Positions 46,273-57,407 are shown, counted from the stretch's first letter. The stretch: 64,000 nt of DNA from Leptasterias polaris (GCA_037783415.1 JAZGTN010000029.1:372001-436000), one strand, 5' to 3'. Program-made: numbers and translations. The notes: generated by a model from the sequence alone, not told the origin.

Positions 46273-46345
46273 TGCCCAGGGTGAGGTTCGAACTCACGAC
46301 CTTCAGATTATGAGACTGACGCACTGCCGACTGCGCCAACGAGGC
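46273..46345 (-). tRNA. tRNA-Met-like (CAT), class 2b
   Basis: Two acceptor mismatches (C5-U68 and U7-C66). Preceded on the plus strand by an 8-A run, so its terminator is T8. Confidence 0.45.
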
Positions 46346-46538
46346 ATCTGATAGGTTCAAATCTCTTTAGGGGAATTGAAAATAGGGAGAAAAGGTCCAA
46401 TTGAAAACACAATATGCCTCGTGTGAGGTTCGAACTCACGACCTTTAGATTTTGAGTTTTACCCCCAACGAGGCATCTTTTGGGTTCGAATCTCCTTAAA
46501 GGGTTCGGAAAGGGGAGAAAATTGATACAAAAACAATA

Positions 46539-46611
46539 TGCCCAGTGTGAGGTTCGAACTCACGACCTTCAGATTATGAGACTGACGCGCTGCCGACTGC
46601 GCCAACGAGGC
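46539..46611 (-). tRNA. tRNA-Met-like (CAT), class 3
   Basis: The adjoining B-to-M spacer carries a GTTCGGAAAGG variant also seen 3,068 bases on at 49607. Confidence 0.55.
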
Positions 46612-46804
46612 ATCTGATAGGTTCAAATCTCTTTAGGGGAATTGAAAATAGGGAGTAAAGGTCCAATTGAAAACACAATATGCCTCGCGTGAGGTTCGAA
46701 CTCACGACCTTCAGATTTTGAGACTTACACCAACGAGGCATCTTTTGGGTTCGAATCTCCTTAAAGGGTTCGAAAAAGGGGAGAAAATTGATACAAAAAC
46801 AATA

Positions 46805-46877
46805 TGCACCGTGTGAGGCTCGAACTCACGACCTTCAGATTATGAGACTGACGCGCTGCCGACTGCGCCAATGAGGC
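46805..46877 (-). pseudogene. tRNA-Met pseudogene, class 1 variant
   Basis: Two acceptor mismatches: 3' strand CGGTGC, 5' strand GCCTCAT. Duplicated unchanged at 49873. Confidence 0.6.
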
Positions 46878-47070
46878 ATCTAAGAGGTGAGAATATGTTT
46901 ATGGGAAGTGAAGAAAGGGAGAAAAGTTAAGATTAAAAAGACAATATGCCTCGTGTGAGGTTCGAACTCACGACCTTTAGATTTTTAGTTTTACCCCCAA
47001 CGAGGCATCTTTTGGGTTCGAATCTCCTTAAAGGGTTCGAAAAAGGGGAGAAAATTGATACAAAACAATA

Positions 47071-47143
47071 TGCCCAGTGTGAGGTTCGAACTCACGACCT
47101 TCAGATTATGAGACTGACGCACTGCCGACTGCACCAACGAGGC
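47071..47143 (-). tRNA. tRNA-Met-like (CAT), class 2
   Basis: T4 terminator form, as in all class 2 units. Confidence 0.55.
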
Positions 47144-47337
47144 ATCTGATAGGTTCGAATCTCTTTAGGGGAATTGAAAATAGGGAGAAAAGGTCCAATT
47201 GAAAACACAATATGCCTCGTGTGAGGTTCGAACTCACGACCTTTAGATTTTGAGTTTTACCCCCAACGAGGCATCTTTTGGGTTCGAATCTCCTTAAAGG
47301 GTTCGAAAAAGGGGAGAAAATTGATACAAAAACAATA

Positions 47338-47410
47338 TGCCCCGTGTGAGGCTCGAACTCACGACCTTCAGATTATGAGACTGACGCGCTGCCGACTGCG
47401 CCAACGAGGC
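47338..47410 (-). tRNA. tRNA-Met(CAT), class 1
   Basis: All arms intact; precedes the start of the 3,866-bp duplicate. Confidence 0.8.
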
Positions 47411-47604
47411 ATCTGATAGGTGAGAATATGTTTATGGGAAGTGAAGAAAGGGAGAAAAGTTAAGATTAAAAAGACAATATGCCTCGTGTGAGGTTCGAAC
47501 TCACGACCTTCAGATTTTGTGACTTACCCCCAACGAGGCATCTTTTGGGTTCGAATCTCCTTAAAGGGTTCGAAAAAGGGGAGAAAATTGATACAAAAAC
47601 AATA

Positions 47605-47677
47605 CGCCCAGTGTGAGGTTCGAACTCACGACCATCAGATTATGAGACTGGCGCGCTGCCGACTGCGCCAACGAGGC
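47605..47677 (-). tRNA. tRNA-Met-like (CAT), class 3 variant
   Basis: Carries the private changes of 43739 exactly 3,866 bases on. Confidence 0.5.
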
Positions 47678-47741
47678 ATCTGATAGATGAGAATATGTTT
47701 ATGGGAAGTGAAGAAAGGGAGAAAATTGATACAAAACAATA

Positions 47742-47814
47742 TGCCCCGTGTGAGGTTCGAACTCACGACCTTCAGATTATGAGACTGACGCACTGCCGAC
47801 TGCACCAACGAGGC
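47742..47814 (-). tRNA. tRNA-Met(CAT), class 1/2 hybrid
   Basis: Copy of 43876, again with no B unit between it and its neighbour. Confidence 0.65.
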
Positions 47815-48008
47815 ATCTGATAGGTTCGAATCTCTTTAGGTGAATTGAAAATAGGGAGAAAAGGTCCAATTGAAAACACAATATGCCTCGTGTGAGGTTC
47901 GAACTCACGACCTTTAGATTTTGAGTTTTACCCCCAACGAGGCATCTTTTGGGTTCGAATCTCCTTAAAGGGTTCGAAAAAGGGGAGAAAATTGATACAA
48001 AAACAATA

Positions 48009-48081
48009 TGCCCAGTGTGAGGTTCGAACTCACGACCTTCAGATTATGAGACTGACGCGCTGCCGACTGCGCCAACGAGGC
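48009..48081 (-). tRNA. tRNA-Met-like (CAT), class 3
   Basis: Copy of 44143 at the 3,866-bp offset. Confidence 0.55.
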
Positions 48082-48274
48082 ATCTGATAGATGAGAATAT
48101 GTTTATGGGAAGTGAAGAAAGGGAGAAAAGTTAAGATCAAAAAAACAATATGCCTCGTGTGAGGTTCGAACTCACGACCTTCAGATTTTGAGACTTACAC
48201 CAACGAGGCATCTTTTGGGTTCGAATCTCCTTAAAGGGTTCGAAAAAGGGGAGAAAATTGATACAAAAACAATA

Positions 48275-48347
48275 TGCCCCGTGTGAGGCTCGAACTCACG
48301 ACCTTCAGATTATGAGACTGACGCGCTGCCGACTGCGCCAACGAGGC
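48275..48347 (-). tRNA. tRNA-Met(CAT), class 1
   Basis: Copy of 44409 at the 3,866-bp offset. Confidence 0.8.
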
Positions 48348-48540
48348 ATCTGATAGGTTCGAATCTCTTTAGGGGAATTGAAAATAAGGAGAAAAGGTCC
48401 AATTGAAAACACAATATGCCTCGTGTGAGGTTCGAACTCACGACCTTTAGATTTTTAGTTTTACCCCCAACGAGGCATCTTTTGGGTTCGAATCTCCTTA
48501 AAGGGTTCGAAAAAGGGGAGAAAATTGATACAAAACAATA

Positions 48541-48613
48541 TGCCCAGTGTGAGGTTCGAACTCACGACCTTCAGATTATGAGACTGACGCACTGCCGACT
48601 GCACCAACGAGGC
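48541..48613 (-). tRNA. tRNA-Met-like (CAT), class 2
   Basis: Copy of 44675 at the 3,866-bp offset. Confidence 0.55.
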
Positions 48614-48807
48614 ATCTGATAGGTTCGAATCTCTTTAGGGGAATTGAAAATATGGAGAAAAGGTCCAATTGAAAACACAATATGCCTCGTGTGAGGTTCG
48701 AACTCACGACCATTAGATTTTGAGTTTTACCCCCAACGAGGCATCTTTTGGGTTCGAATCTCCTTAAAGGGTTCGAAAAAGGGGAGAAAATTGATACAAA
48801 AACAATA

Positions 48808-48880
48808 TGCCCAGTGTGAGGTTCGAACTCACGACCTTCAGATTATGAGACTGACGCGCTGCCGACTGCGCCAACGAGGC
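48808..48880 (-). tRNA. tRNA-Met-like (CAT), class 3
   Basis: Copy of 44942 at the 3,866-bp offset. Confidence 0.55.
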
Positions 48881-49073
48881 ATCTGATAGATGAGAATATG
48901 TTTATGGGAAGTGAAGAAAGGGAGAAAAGTTAAGATCAAAAAAACAATATGCCTCGTGTGAGGTTCGAACTCACGACCTTCAGATTTTGAGACTTACACC
49001 AACGAGGCATCTTTTGGGTTCGAATCTCCTTAAAGGGTTCGAAAAAGGGGAGAAAATTGATACAAAAACAATA

Positions 49074-49146
49074 TGCCCCGTGTGAGGCTCGAACTCACGA
49101 CCTTCAGATTATGAGACGGACGCGCTGCCGACTGCGCCAACGAGGC
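49074..49146 (-). tRNA. tRNA-Met-like (CAT), class 1 variant
   Basis: One change in the anticodon stem (TCAGT to TCCGT) breaks pair 29-41. Confidence 0.6.
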
Positions 49147-49340
49147 ATCTGATAGGTTCGAATCTCTTTAGGGGAATTGAAAATAAGGAGAAAAGGTCCA
49201 ATTGAAAACACAATATGCCTCGTGTGAGGTTCGAACTCACGACCTTTAGATTTTTAGTTTTACCCCCAACGAGGCATCTTTTGGGTTCGAATCTCCTTTA
49301 AGGGTTCGAAAAAGGGGAGAAAATTGATACAAAAACAATA

Positions 49341-49413
49341 TGCCCAGGGTGAGGTTCGAACTCACGACCTTCAGATTATGAGACTGACGCACTGCCGACT
49401 GCGCCAACGAGGC
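49341..49413 (-). tRNA. tRNA-Met-like (CAT), class 2b
   Basis: Copy of 46273 at a 3,068-bp offset; two acceptor mismatches. Confidence 0.45.
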
Positions 49414-49606
49414 ATCTGATAGGTTCAAATCTCTTTAGGGGAATTGAAAATAGGGAGAAAAGGTCCAATTGAAAACACAATATGCCTCGTGTGAGGTTCG
49501 AACTCACGACCTTTAGATTTTGAGTTTTACCCCCAACGAGGCATCTTTTGGGTTCGAATCTCCTTAAAGGGTTCGGAAAGGGGAGAAAATTGATACAAAA
49601 ACAATA

Positions 49607-49679
49607 TGCCCAGTGTGAGGTTCGAACTCACGACCTTCAGATTATGAGACTGACGCGCTGCCGACTGCGCCAACGAGGC
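49607..49679 (-). tRNA. tRNA-Met-like (CAT), class 3
   Basis: Copy of 46539 with the same spacer variant. Confidence 0.55.
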
Positions 49680-49872
49680 ATCTGATAGGTTCAAATCTCT
49701 TTAGGGGAATTGAAAATAGGGAGTAAAGGTCCAATTGAAAACACAATATGCCTCGCGTGAGGTTCGAACTCACGACCTTCAGATTTTGAGACTTACACCA
49801 ACGAGGCATCTTTTGGGTTCGAATCTCCTTAAAGGGTTCGAAAAAGGGGAGAAAATTGATACAAAAACAATA

Positions 49873-49945
49873 TGCACCGTGTGAGGCTCGAACTCACGAC
49901 CTTCAGATTATGAGACTGACGCGCTGCCGACTGCGCCAATGAGGC
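49873..49945 (-). pseudogene. tRNA-Met pseudogene, class 1 variant
   Basis: Copy of 46805 with both acceptor mismatches. Confidence 0.6.
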
Positions 49946-50138
49946 ATCTAAGAGGTGAGAATATGTTTATGGGAAGTGAAGAAAGGGAGAAAAGTTAAGA
50001 TTAAAAAGACAATATGCCTCGTGTGAGGTTCGAACTCACGACCTTTAGATTTTTAGTTTTACCCCCAACGAGGCATCTTTTGGGTTCGAATCTCCTTAAA
50101 GGGTTCGAAAAAGGGGAGAAAATTGATACAAAACAATA

Positions 50139-50211
50139 TGCCCAGTGTGAGGTTCGAACTCACGACCTTCAGATTATGAGACTGACGCACTGCCGACTGC
50201 ACCAACGAGGC
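50139..50211 (-). tRNA. tRNA-Met-like (CAT), class 2
   Basis: Copy of 47071 at the 3,068-bp offset. Confidence 0.55.
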
Positions 50212-50405
50212 ATCTGATAGGTTCGAATCTCTTTAGGGGAATTGAAAATAGGGAGAAAAGGTCCAATTGAAAACACAATATGCCTCGTGTGAGGTTCGAA
50301 CTCACGACCTTTAGATTTTGAGTTTTACCCCCAACGAGGCATCTTTTGGGTTCGAATCTCCTTAAAGGGTTCGAAAAAGGGGAGAAAATTGATACAAAAA
50401 CAATA

Positions 50406-50478
50406 TGCCCAGTGTGAGGTTCGAACTCACGACCTTCAGATTATGAGACTGACGCGCTGCCGACTGCGCCAACGAGGC
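50406..50478 (-). tRNA. tRNA-Met-like (CAT), class 3
   Basis: Followed by the GATGAGAATATG spacer. Confidence 0.55.
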
Positions 50479-50671
50479 ATCTGATAGATGAGAATATGTT
50501 TATGGGAAGTGAAGAAAGGGAGAAAAGTTAAGATCAAAAAGACAATATGCCTCGTGTGAGGTTCGAACTCACGACCTTCAGATTTTGAGACTTACACCAA
50601 CGAGGCATCTTTTGGGTTCGAATCTCCTTAAAGGGTTCGAAAAAGGGGAGAAAATTGATACAAAAACAATA

Positions 50672-50744
50672 TGCCCCTTGTGAGGCTCGAACTCACGACC
50701 TTCAGATTATGAGACTGACGCGCTGCCGACTGCGCCAACGAGGC
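50672..50744 (-). tRNA. tRNA-Met-like (CAT), class 1 variant
   Basis: 3' acceptor strand AAGGGGC: C67 to A breaks the pair with G6. Confidence 0.55.
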
Positions 50745-50938
50745 ATCTGATAGGTTCGAATCTCTTTAGGGGAATTGAAAATAAGGAGAAAAGGTCCAAT
50801 TGAAAACACAATATGCCTCGTGTGAGGTTCGAACTCACGACCTTTAGATTTTGAGTTTTACCCCCAAGGAGGCATCTTTTGGGTTCGAATCTCCTTTAAG
50901 GGTTCGAAAAAGGGGAGAAAATTGATACAAAAACAATA

Positions 50939-51011
50939 TGCCCAGTGTGAGGTTCGAACTCACGACCTTCAGATTATGAGACTGCCGCACTGCCGACTGC
51001 GCCAACGAGGC
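50939..51011 (-). tRNA. tRNA-Met-like (CAT), class 2b variant
   Basis: Carries GCCGCAC where other copies have GACGCAC, near position 26. Confidence 0.45.
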
Positions 51012-51205
51012 ATCTGATAGGTTCGAATCTCTTTAGGTGAATTGAAAATAGGGAGAAAAGGTCCAATTGAAAACACAATATGCCTCGTGTGAGGTTCGAA
51101 CTCACGACCTTTAGATTTTGAGTTTTACCCCCAACGAGGCATCTTTTGGGTTCGAATCTCCTTAAAGGGTTCGAAAAAGGGGAGAAAATTGATACAAAAA
51201 CAATA

Positions 51206-51278
51206 TGCCCAGTGTGAGGTTCGAACTCACGACCTTCAGATTATGAGACTGACGCGCTGCCGACTGCGCCAACGGGGC
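51206..51278 (-). tRNA. tRNA-Met-like (CAT), class 3 variant
   Basis: 5' acceptor strand GCCCCGT: U4 to C turns the 4-69 wobble into a C-G pair, but the C5-U68 mismatch remains. Confidence 0.55.
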
Positions 51279-51471
51279 ATCTGATAGGTTCAAATCTCTT
51301 TAGGGGAATTGAAAATAGGGAGTAAAGGTCCAATTGAAAACACAATATGCCTCGCGTGAGGTTCGAACTCACGACCTTCAGATTTTGAGACTTACACCAA
51401 CGAGGCATCTTTTGGGTTCGAATCTCCTTAAAGGGTTCGAAAAAGGGGAGAAAATTGATACAAAAACAATA

Positions 51472-51544
51472 TGCCCCGTGGGAGGCTCGAACTCACGACC
51501 TTCAGATTATGAGACTGACGCGCTGCCGACTGCGCCAACGAGGC
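51472..51544 (-). tRNA. tRNA-Met-like (CAT), class 1 variant
   Basis: T stem 3' strand CTCCC gives one mismatch; shared with 52805 and 54671. Confidence 0.6.
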
Positions 51545-51737
51545 ATCTGATAGGTTCGAATCTCTTTAGGGGAATTGAAAATAAGGAGAAAAGGTCCAAT
51601 TGAAAACACAATATGCCTCGTGTGAGGTTCGAACTCACGACCTTTAGATTTTTAGTTTTACCCCCAACGAGGCATCTTTTGGGTTCGAATCTCCTTAAAG
51701 GGTTCGAAAAAGGGGAGAAAATTGATACAAAACAATA

Positions 51738-51810
51738 TGCCCAGTGTGAGGTTCGAACTCACGACCTTCAGATTATGAGACTGACGCACTGCCGACTGCA
51801 CCAACGAGGC
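51738..51810 (-). tRNA. tRNA-Met-like (CAT), class 2
   Basis: T4 terminator form, no private change. Confidence 0.55.
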
Positions 51811-52004
51811 ATCTGATAGGTTCGAATCTCTTTAGGGGAATTGAAAATAGGGAGAAAAGGTCCAATTGAAAACACAATATGCCTCGTGTGAGGTTCGAAC
51901 TCACGACCTTTAGATTTTGAGTTTTACCCCCAACGAGGCATCTTTTGGGTTCGAATCTCCTTAAAGGGTTCGAAAAAGGGGAGAAAATTGATACAAAAAC
52001 AATA

Positions 52005-52077
52005 TGCCCAGTGTGAGGTTCGAACTCACGACCTTCAGATTATGAGACTGACACGCTGCCGACTGCGCCAACGAGGC
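52005..52077 (-). tRNA. tRNA-Met-like (CAT), class 3 variant
   Basis: D-stem end reads GCGT instead of GCGC; same change at 53871. Confidence 0.5.
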
Positions 52078-52270
52078 ATCTGATAGATGAGAATATGTTT
52101 ATGGGAAGTGAAGAAAGGGAGAAAAGTTAAGATCAAAAAGACAATATGCCTCGTGTGAGGTTCGAACTCACGACCTTCAGATTTTGAGACTTACACCAAC
52201 GAGGCATCTTTTGGGTTCGAATCTCCTTAAAGGGTTCGAAAAAGGGGAGAAAATTGATACAAAAACAATA

Positions 52271-52343
52271 TGCCCCGTGTGAGGCTCGAACTCACGACCT
52301 TCAGATTATGAGACTGACGCGCTGCCGACTGCGCCAACGAGGC
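52271..52343 (-). tRNA. tRNA-Met(CAT), class 1
   Basis: All arms intact. Confidence 0.8.
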
Positions 52344-52537
52344 ATCTGATAGGTTCGAATCTCTTTAGGGGAATTGAAAATAAGGAGAAAAGGTCCAATT
52401 GAAAACACAATATGCCTCGTGTGAGGTTCGAACTCACGACCTTTAGATTTTTAGTTTTACCCCCAACGAGGCATCTTTTGGGTTCGAATCTCCTTTAAGG
52501 GTTCGAAAAAGGGGAGAAAATTGATACAAAAACAATA

Positions 52538-52610
52538 TGCCCAGGGTGAGGTTCGAACTCACGACCTTCAGATTATGAGACTGACGCACTGCCGACTGCG
52601 CCAACGAGGC
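52538..52610 (-). tRNA. tRNA-Met-like (CAT), class 2b
   Basis: Two acceptor mismatches; start of a block repeated 1,866 bases on. Confidence 0.45.
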
Positions 52611-52804
52611 ATCTGATAGGTTCGAATCTCTTTAGGGGAATTGAAAATAGGGAGAAAAGGTCCAATTGAAAACACAATATGCCTCGTGTGAGGTTCGAAC
52701 TCACGACCTTTAGATTTTGAGTTTTACCCCCAACGAGGCATCTTTTGGGTTCGAATCTCCTTAAAGGGTTCGAAAAAGGGGAGAAAATTGATACAAAAAC
52801 AATA

Positions 52805-52877
52805 TGCCCCGTGGGAGGCTCGAACTCACGACCTTTAGATTATGAGACTGACGCGCTGCCGATTGCGCCAACGAGGC
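52805..52877 (-). tRNA. tRNA-Met-like (CAT), class 1 variant
   Basis: T stem CTCCC, CTAAAGG in place of CTGAAGG, and D loop AATCGGCA. Confidence 0.5.
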
Positions 52878-53070
52878 ATCTGATAGGTTCGAATCTCTTT
52901 AGGGGAATTGAAAATAAGGAGAAAAGGTCCAATTGAAATCACAATATGCCTCGTGTGAGGTTCGAACTCACGACCTTTAGATTTTTAGTTTTACCCCCAA
53001 CGAGGCATCTTTTGGGTTCGAATCTCCTTAAAGGGTTCGAAAAAGGGGAGAAAATTGATACAAAACAATA

Positions 53071-53143
53071 TGCCCAGTGTGAGGTTCGAACTCACGACCT
53101 TCAGATTATGAGACTGACGCACTGCCGACTGCACCAACGAGGC
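53071..53143 (-). tRNA. tRNA-Met-like (CAT), class 2
   Basis: The downstream spacer carries a private AAATCACAA variant shared with the 54937 context. Confidence 0.55.
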
Positions 53144-53337
53144 ATCTGATAGGTTCGAATCTCTTTAGGGGAATTGAAAATAGGGAGAAAAGGTCCAATT
53201 GAAAACACAATATGCCTCGTGTGAGGTTCGAACTCACGACCTTTAGATTTTGAGTTTTACCCCCAACGAGGCATCTTTTGGGTTCGAATCTCCTTAAAGG
53301 GTTCGAAAAAGGGGAGAAAATTGATACAAAAACAATA

Positions 53338-53410
53338 TGCCCAGTGTGAGGTTCGAACTCACGACCTTCAGATTATGAGACTGACGCGCTGCCGACTGCG
53401 CCAACGAGGC
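53338..53410 (-). tRNA. tRNA-Met-like (CAT), class 3
   Basis: No private change. Confidence 0.55.
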
Positions 53411-53603
53411 ATCTGATAGATGAGAATATGTTTATGGGAAGTGAAGAAAGGGAGAAAAGTTAAGATCAAAAAGACAATATGCCTCGTGTGAGGTTCGAAC
53501 TCACGACCTTCAGATTTTGAGACTTACACCAACGAGGCATCTTTTGGGTTCGAATCTCCTTAAAGGGTTCGAAAAAGGGGAGAAAATTGATACAAAAACA
53601 ATA

Positions 53604-53676
53604 TGCCCCGTGTGAGGCTCGAACTCACGACCTTCAGATTATGAGACTGACGCGCTGCCGACTGCGCCAACGAGGC
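53604..53676 (-). tRNA. tRNA-Met(CAT), class 1
   Basis: All arms intact. Confidence 0.8.
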
Positions 53677-53870
53677 ATCTGATAGGTTCGAATCTCTTTA
53701 GGGGAATTGAAAATAAGGAGAAAAGGTCCAATTGAAAACACAATATGCCTCGTGTGAGGTTCGAACTCACGACCTTTAGATTTTGAGTTTTACCCCCAAC
53801 GAGGCATCTTTTGGGTTCGAATCTCCTTAAAGGGTTCGAAAAAGGGGAGAAAATTGATACAAAAACAATA

Positions 53871-53943
53871 TGCCCAGTGTGAGGTTCGAACTCACGACCT
53901 TCAGATTATGAGACTGACACGCTGCCGACTGCGCCAACGAGGC
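53871..53943 (-). tRNA. tRNA-Met-like (CAT), class 3 variant
   Basis: Same D-stem change as 52005. Confidence 0.5.
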
Positions 53944-54136
53944 ATCTGATAGATGAGAATATGTTTATGGGAAGTGAAGAAAGGGAGAAAAGTTAAGATC
54001 AAAAAGACAATATGCCTCGTGTGAGGTTCGAACTCACGACCTTCAGATTTTGAGACTTACACCAACGAGGCATCTTTTGGGTTCGAATCTCCTTAAAGGG
54101 TTCGAAAAAGGGGAGAAAATTGATACAAAAACAATA

Positions 54137-54209
54137 TGCCCCGTGTGAGGCTCGAACTCACGACCTTCAGATTATGAGACTGACGCGCTGCCGACTGCAC
54201 CAACGAGGC
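54137..54209 (-). tRNA. tRNA-Met(CAT), class 1 variant
   Basis: 5' D-stem strand GTGC against GCGC: one G-U or A-C type exchange typical of gene conversion from class 2. Confidence 0.65.
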
Positions 54210-54403
54210 ATCTGATAGGTTCGAATCTCTTTAGGGGAATTGAAAATAAGGAGAAAAGGTCCAATTGAAAACACAATATGCCTCGTGTGAGGTTCGAACT
54301 CACGACCTTTAGATTTTTAGTTTTACCCCCAACGAGGCATCTTTTGGGTTCGAATCTCCTTTAAGGGTTCGAAAAAGGGGAGAAAATTGATACAAAAACA
54401 ATA

Positions 54404-54476
54404 TGCCCAGGGTGAGGTTCGAACTCACGACCTTCAGATTATGAGACTGACGCACTGCCGACTGCGCCAACGAGGC
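54404..54476 (-). tRNA. tRNA-Met-like (CAT), class 2b
   Basis: Copy of 52538 at 1,866 bases. Confidence 0.45.
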
Positions 54477-54670
54477 ATCTGATAGGTTTGAATCTCTTTA
54501 GGGGAATTGAAAATAGGGAGAAAAGGTCCAATTGAAAACACAATATGCCTCGTGTGAGGTTCGAACTCACGACCTTTAGATTTTGAGTTTTACCCCCAAC
54601 GAGGCATCTTTTGGGTTCGAATCTCCTTAAAGGGTTCGAAAAAGGGGAGAAAATTGATACAAAAACAATA

Positions 54671-54743
54671 TGCCCCGTGGGAGGCTCGAACTCACGACCT
54701 TCAGATTATGAGACTGACGCGCTGCCGACTGCGCCAACGAGGC
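54671..54743 (-). tRNA. tRNA-Met-like (CAT), class 1 variant
   Basis: T stem CTCCC as in 52805, at 1,866 bases. Confidence 0.6.
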
Positions 54744-54936
54744 ATCTGATGGGTTCGAATCTCTTTAGGGGAATTGAAAATAAGGAGAAAAGGTCCAATT
54801 GAAATCACAATATGCCTCGTGTGAGGTTCGAACTCACGACCTTTAGATTTTTAGTTTTACCCCCAACGAGGCATCTTTTGGGTTCGAATCTCCTTAAAGG
54901 GTTCGAAAAAGGGGAGAAAATTGATACAAAACAATA

Positions 54937-55009
54937 TGCCCAGTGTGAGGTTCGAACTCACGACCTTCAGATTATGAGACTGACGCACTGCCGACTGCAC
55001 CAACGAGGC
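54937..55009 (-). tRNA. tRNA-Met-like (CAT), class 2
   Basis: Copy of 53071 at 1,866 bases. Confidence 0.55.
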
Positions 55010-55203
55010 ATCTGATAGGTTCGAATCTCTTTAGGGGAATTGAAAATAGGGAGAAAAGGTCCAATTGAAAACACAATATGCCTCGTGTGAGGTTCGAACT
55101 CACGACCTTTAGATTTTGAGTTTTACCCCCAACGAGGCATCTTTTGGGTTCGAATCTCCTTAAAGGGTTCGAAAAAGGGGAGAAAATTGATACAAAAACA
55201 ATA

Positions 55204-55276
55204 TGCCCAGTGTGAGGTTCGAACTCACGACCTTCAGATTATGAGACTGACGCGCTGCCGACTGCGCCAACGAGGC
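55204..55276 (-). tRNA. tRNA-Met-like (CAT), class 3
   Basis: Copy of 53338 at 1,866 bases. Confidence 0.55.
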
Positions 55277-55469
55277 ATCTGATAGATGAGAATATGTTTA
55301 TGGGAAGTGAAGTAAGGGAGAAAAGTTAAGATCAAAAAGACAATATGCCTCGTGTGAGGTTCGAACTCACGACCTTCAGATTTTGAGACTTACACCAACG
55401 AGGCATCTTTTGGGTTCGAATCTCCTTAAAGGGTTCGAAAAAGGGGAGAAAATTGATACAAAAACAATA

Positions 55470-55542
55470 TGCCCCGTGTGAGGCTCGAACTCACGACCTT
55501 CAGATTATGAGACTGACGCGCTGCCAACTGCGCCAACGAGGC
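55470..55542 (-). tRNA. tRNA-Met(CAT), class 1, D loop AGTTGGCA
   Basis: All arms intact, and the D loop has the common AGTTGG form. Among the most canonical copies. Confidence 0.85.
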
Positions 55543-55736
55543 ATCTGATAGGTTCGAATCTCTTTAGGGGAATTGAAAATAAGGAGAAAAGGTCCAATTG
55601 AAAACACAATATGCCTCGTGTGAGGTTCGAACTCACAACCTTTAGATTTTTAGTTTTACCCCCAACGAGGCATCTTTTGGGTTCGAATCTCCTTTAAGGG
55701 TTCGAAAAAGGGGAGAAAATTGATACAAAAACAATA

Positions 55737-55809
55737 TGCCCAGGGTGAGGTTCGAACTCACGACCTTCAGATTATGAGACTGACGCACTGCCGACTGCGC
55801 CAACGAGGC
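55737..55809 (-). tRNA. tRNA-Met-like (CAT), class 2b
   Basis: Two acceptor mismatches. Confidence 0.45.
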
Positions 55810-56003
55810 ATCAGATAGGTTCGAATCTCTTTAGGGGAATTGAAAATAGGGAGAAAAGGTCCAATTGAAAACACAATATGCCTCGTGTGAGGTTCGAACT
55901 CACGACCTTTAGATTTTGAGTTTTACCCCCAACGAGGCATCTTTTGGGTTCGAATCTCCTTAAGGGGTTCGAAAAAGGGGAGAAAATTGATACAAAAACA
56001 ATA

Positions 56004-56076
56004 TGCCCAGTGTGAGGTTCGAACTCACGACCTTCAGATTATGAGACTGACGCGCTGCCGACTGCGCCAACGAGGC
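56004..56076 (-). tRNA. tRNA-Met-like (CAT), class 3
   Basis: No private change. Confidence 0.55.
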
Positions 56077-56269
56077 ATCTGATAGGTTCAAATCTCTTTA
56101 GGGGAATTGAAAATAGGGAGTAAAGGTCCAATTGAAAACACAATATGCCTCGCGTGAGGTTCGAACTCACGACCTTCAGATTTTGAGACTTACACCAACG
56201 AGGCATCTTTTGGGTTCGAATCTCCTTAAAGGGTTCGAAAAAGGGGAGAAAATTGATACAAAAACAATA

Positions 56270-56342
56270 TGCCCCGTGTGAGGCTCGAACTCACGACCTT
56301 CAGATTATGAGACTGACGCGCTGCCGACTGCGCCAACGAGGC
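56270..56342 (-). tRNA. tRNA-Met(CAT), class 1
   Basis: All arms intact; followed by a TAAGAGGTGAG spacer variant also found after 58135. Confidence 0.8.
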
Positions 56343-56535
56343 ATCTAAGAGGTGAGAATATGTTTATGGGAAGTGAAGAAAGGGAGAAAAGTTAAGATTA
56401 AAAAGACAATATGCCTCGTGTGAGGTTCGAACTCAAGACCTTCAGATTTTGAGACTTACACCAACGAGGCATCTTTTGGGTTCGAATCTCCTTAAAGGGT
56501 TCGAAAAAGGGGAGAAAATTGATACAAAAACAATA

Positions 56536-56608
56536 TGCCCCGTGTGAGGCTCGAACTCACGACCTTCAGATTATGAAACTGACGCGCTGCCGACTGCGCC
56601 AACGAGGC
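56536..56608 (-). tRNA. tRNA-Met(CAT), class 1 variant
   Basis: Anticodon loop TTCATAA (C32 to U), a tolerated position. Confidence 0.75.
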
Positions 56609-56801
56609 ATCTGATAGGTTCGAATCTCTTTAGGGGAATTGAAAATAAGGAGAAAAGGTCCAATTGAAAACACAATATGCCTCGTGTGAGGTTCGAACTC
56701 ACGACCTTTAGATTTTTAGTTTTACCCCCAACGAGGCATCTTTTGGGTTCGAATCTCCTTAAAGGGTTCGAAAAAAGGGAGAAAATTGATACAAAACAAT
56801 A

Positions 56802-56874
56802 TGCCCAGTGTGAGGTTCGAACTCACGACCTTCAGATTATGAGACTGACGCACTGCCGACTGCACCAACGAGGC
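56802..56874 (-). tRNA. tRNA-Met-like (CAT), class 2
   Basis: Copy of 54937 at 1,865 bases. Confidence 0.55.
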
Positions 56875-57068
56875 ATCTGATAGGTTCGAATCTCTTTAGG
56901 GGAATTGAAAATAGGGAGAAAAGGTCCAATTGAAAACACAATATGCCTCGTGTGAGGTTCGAACTCACGACCTTTAGATTTTGAGTTTTACCCCCAACGA
57001 GGCATCTTTTGGGTTCGAATCTCCTTAAAGGGTTCTAAAAAGGGGAGAAAATTGATACAAAAACAATA

Positions 57069-57141
57069 TGCCCAGTGTGAGGTTCGAACTCACGACCTTC
57101 AGATTATGAGACTGACGCGCTGCCGACTGCGCCAACGAGGC
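57069..57141 (-). tRNA. tRNA-Met-like (CAT), class 3
   Basis: Copy of 55204 at 1,865 bases. Confidence 0.55.
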
Positions 57142-57334
57142 ATCTGATAGATGAGAATATGTTTATGGGAAGTGAAGAAAGGGAGAAAAGTTAAGATCAA
57201 AAAGACAATATGCCTCGTGTGAGGTTCGAACTCACGACCTTCAGATTTTGAGACTTACACCAACGAGGCATCTTTTGGGTTCGAATCTCCTTAAAGGGTT
57301 CGAAAAAGGGGAGAAAATTGATACAAAAACAATA

Positions 57335-57407
57335 TGCCCCGTGTGAGGCTCAAACTCACGACCCCCAGATTATGAGACTGACGCGCTGCCGACTGCGCCA
57401 ACGAGGC
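57335..57407 (-). tRNA. tRNA-Met-like (CAT), class 1 variant
   Basis: T loop TTTGAGC loses the invariant C56 of TTC, and the variable loop reads GGGGG. The B box is damaged, so it is probably inactive. Confidence 0.4.

Noticed and set aside
44550..56880. Repeated 60-89-codon plus-strand frames (MPRVRFELTTFRF type) across the array
   Set aside because: They are translations of the antisense of tRNA genes and spacers. Protein-like RFELTT / TRHLLGSN strings of this kind are a known artefact of tRNA arrays; they recur only because the DNA does.
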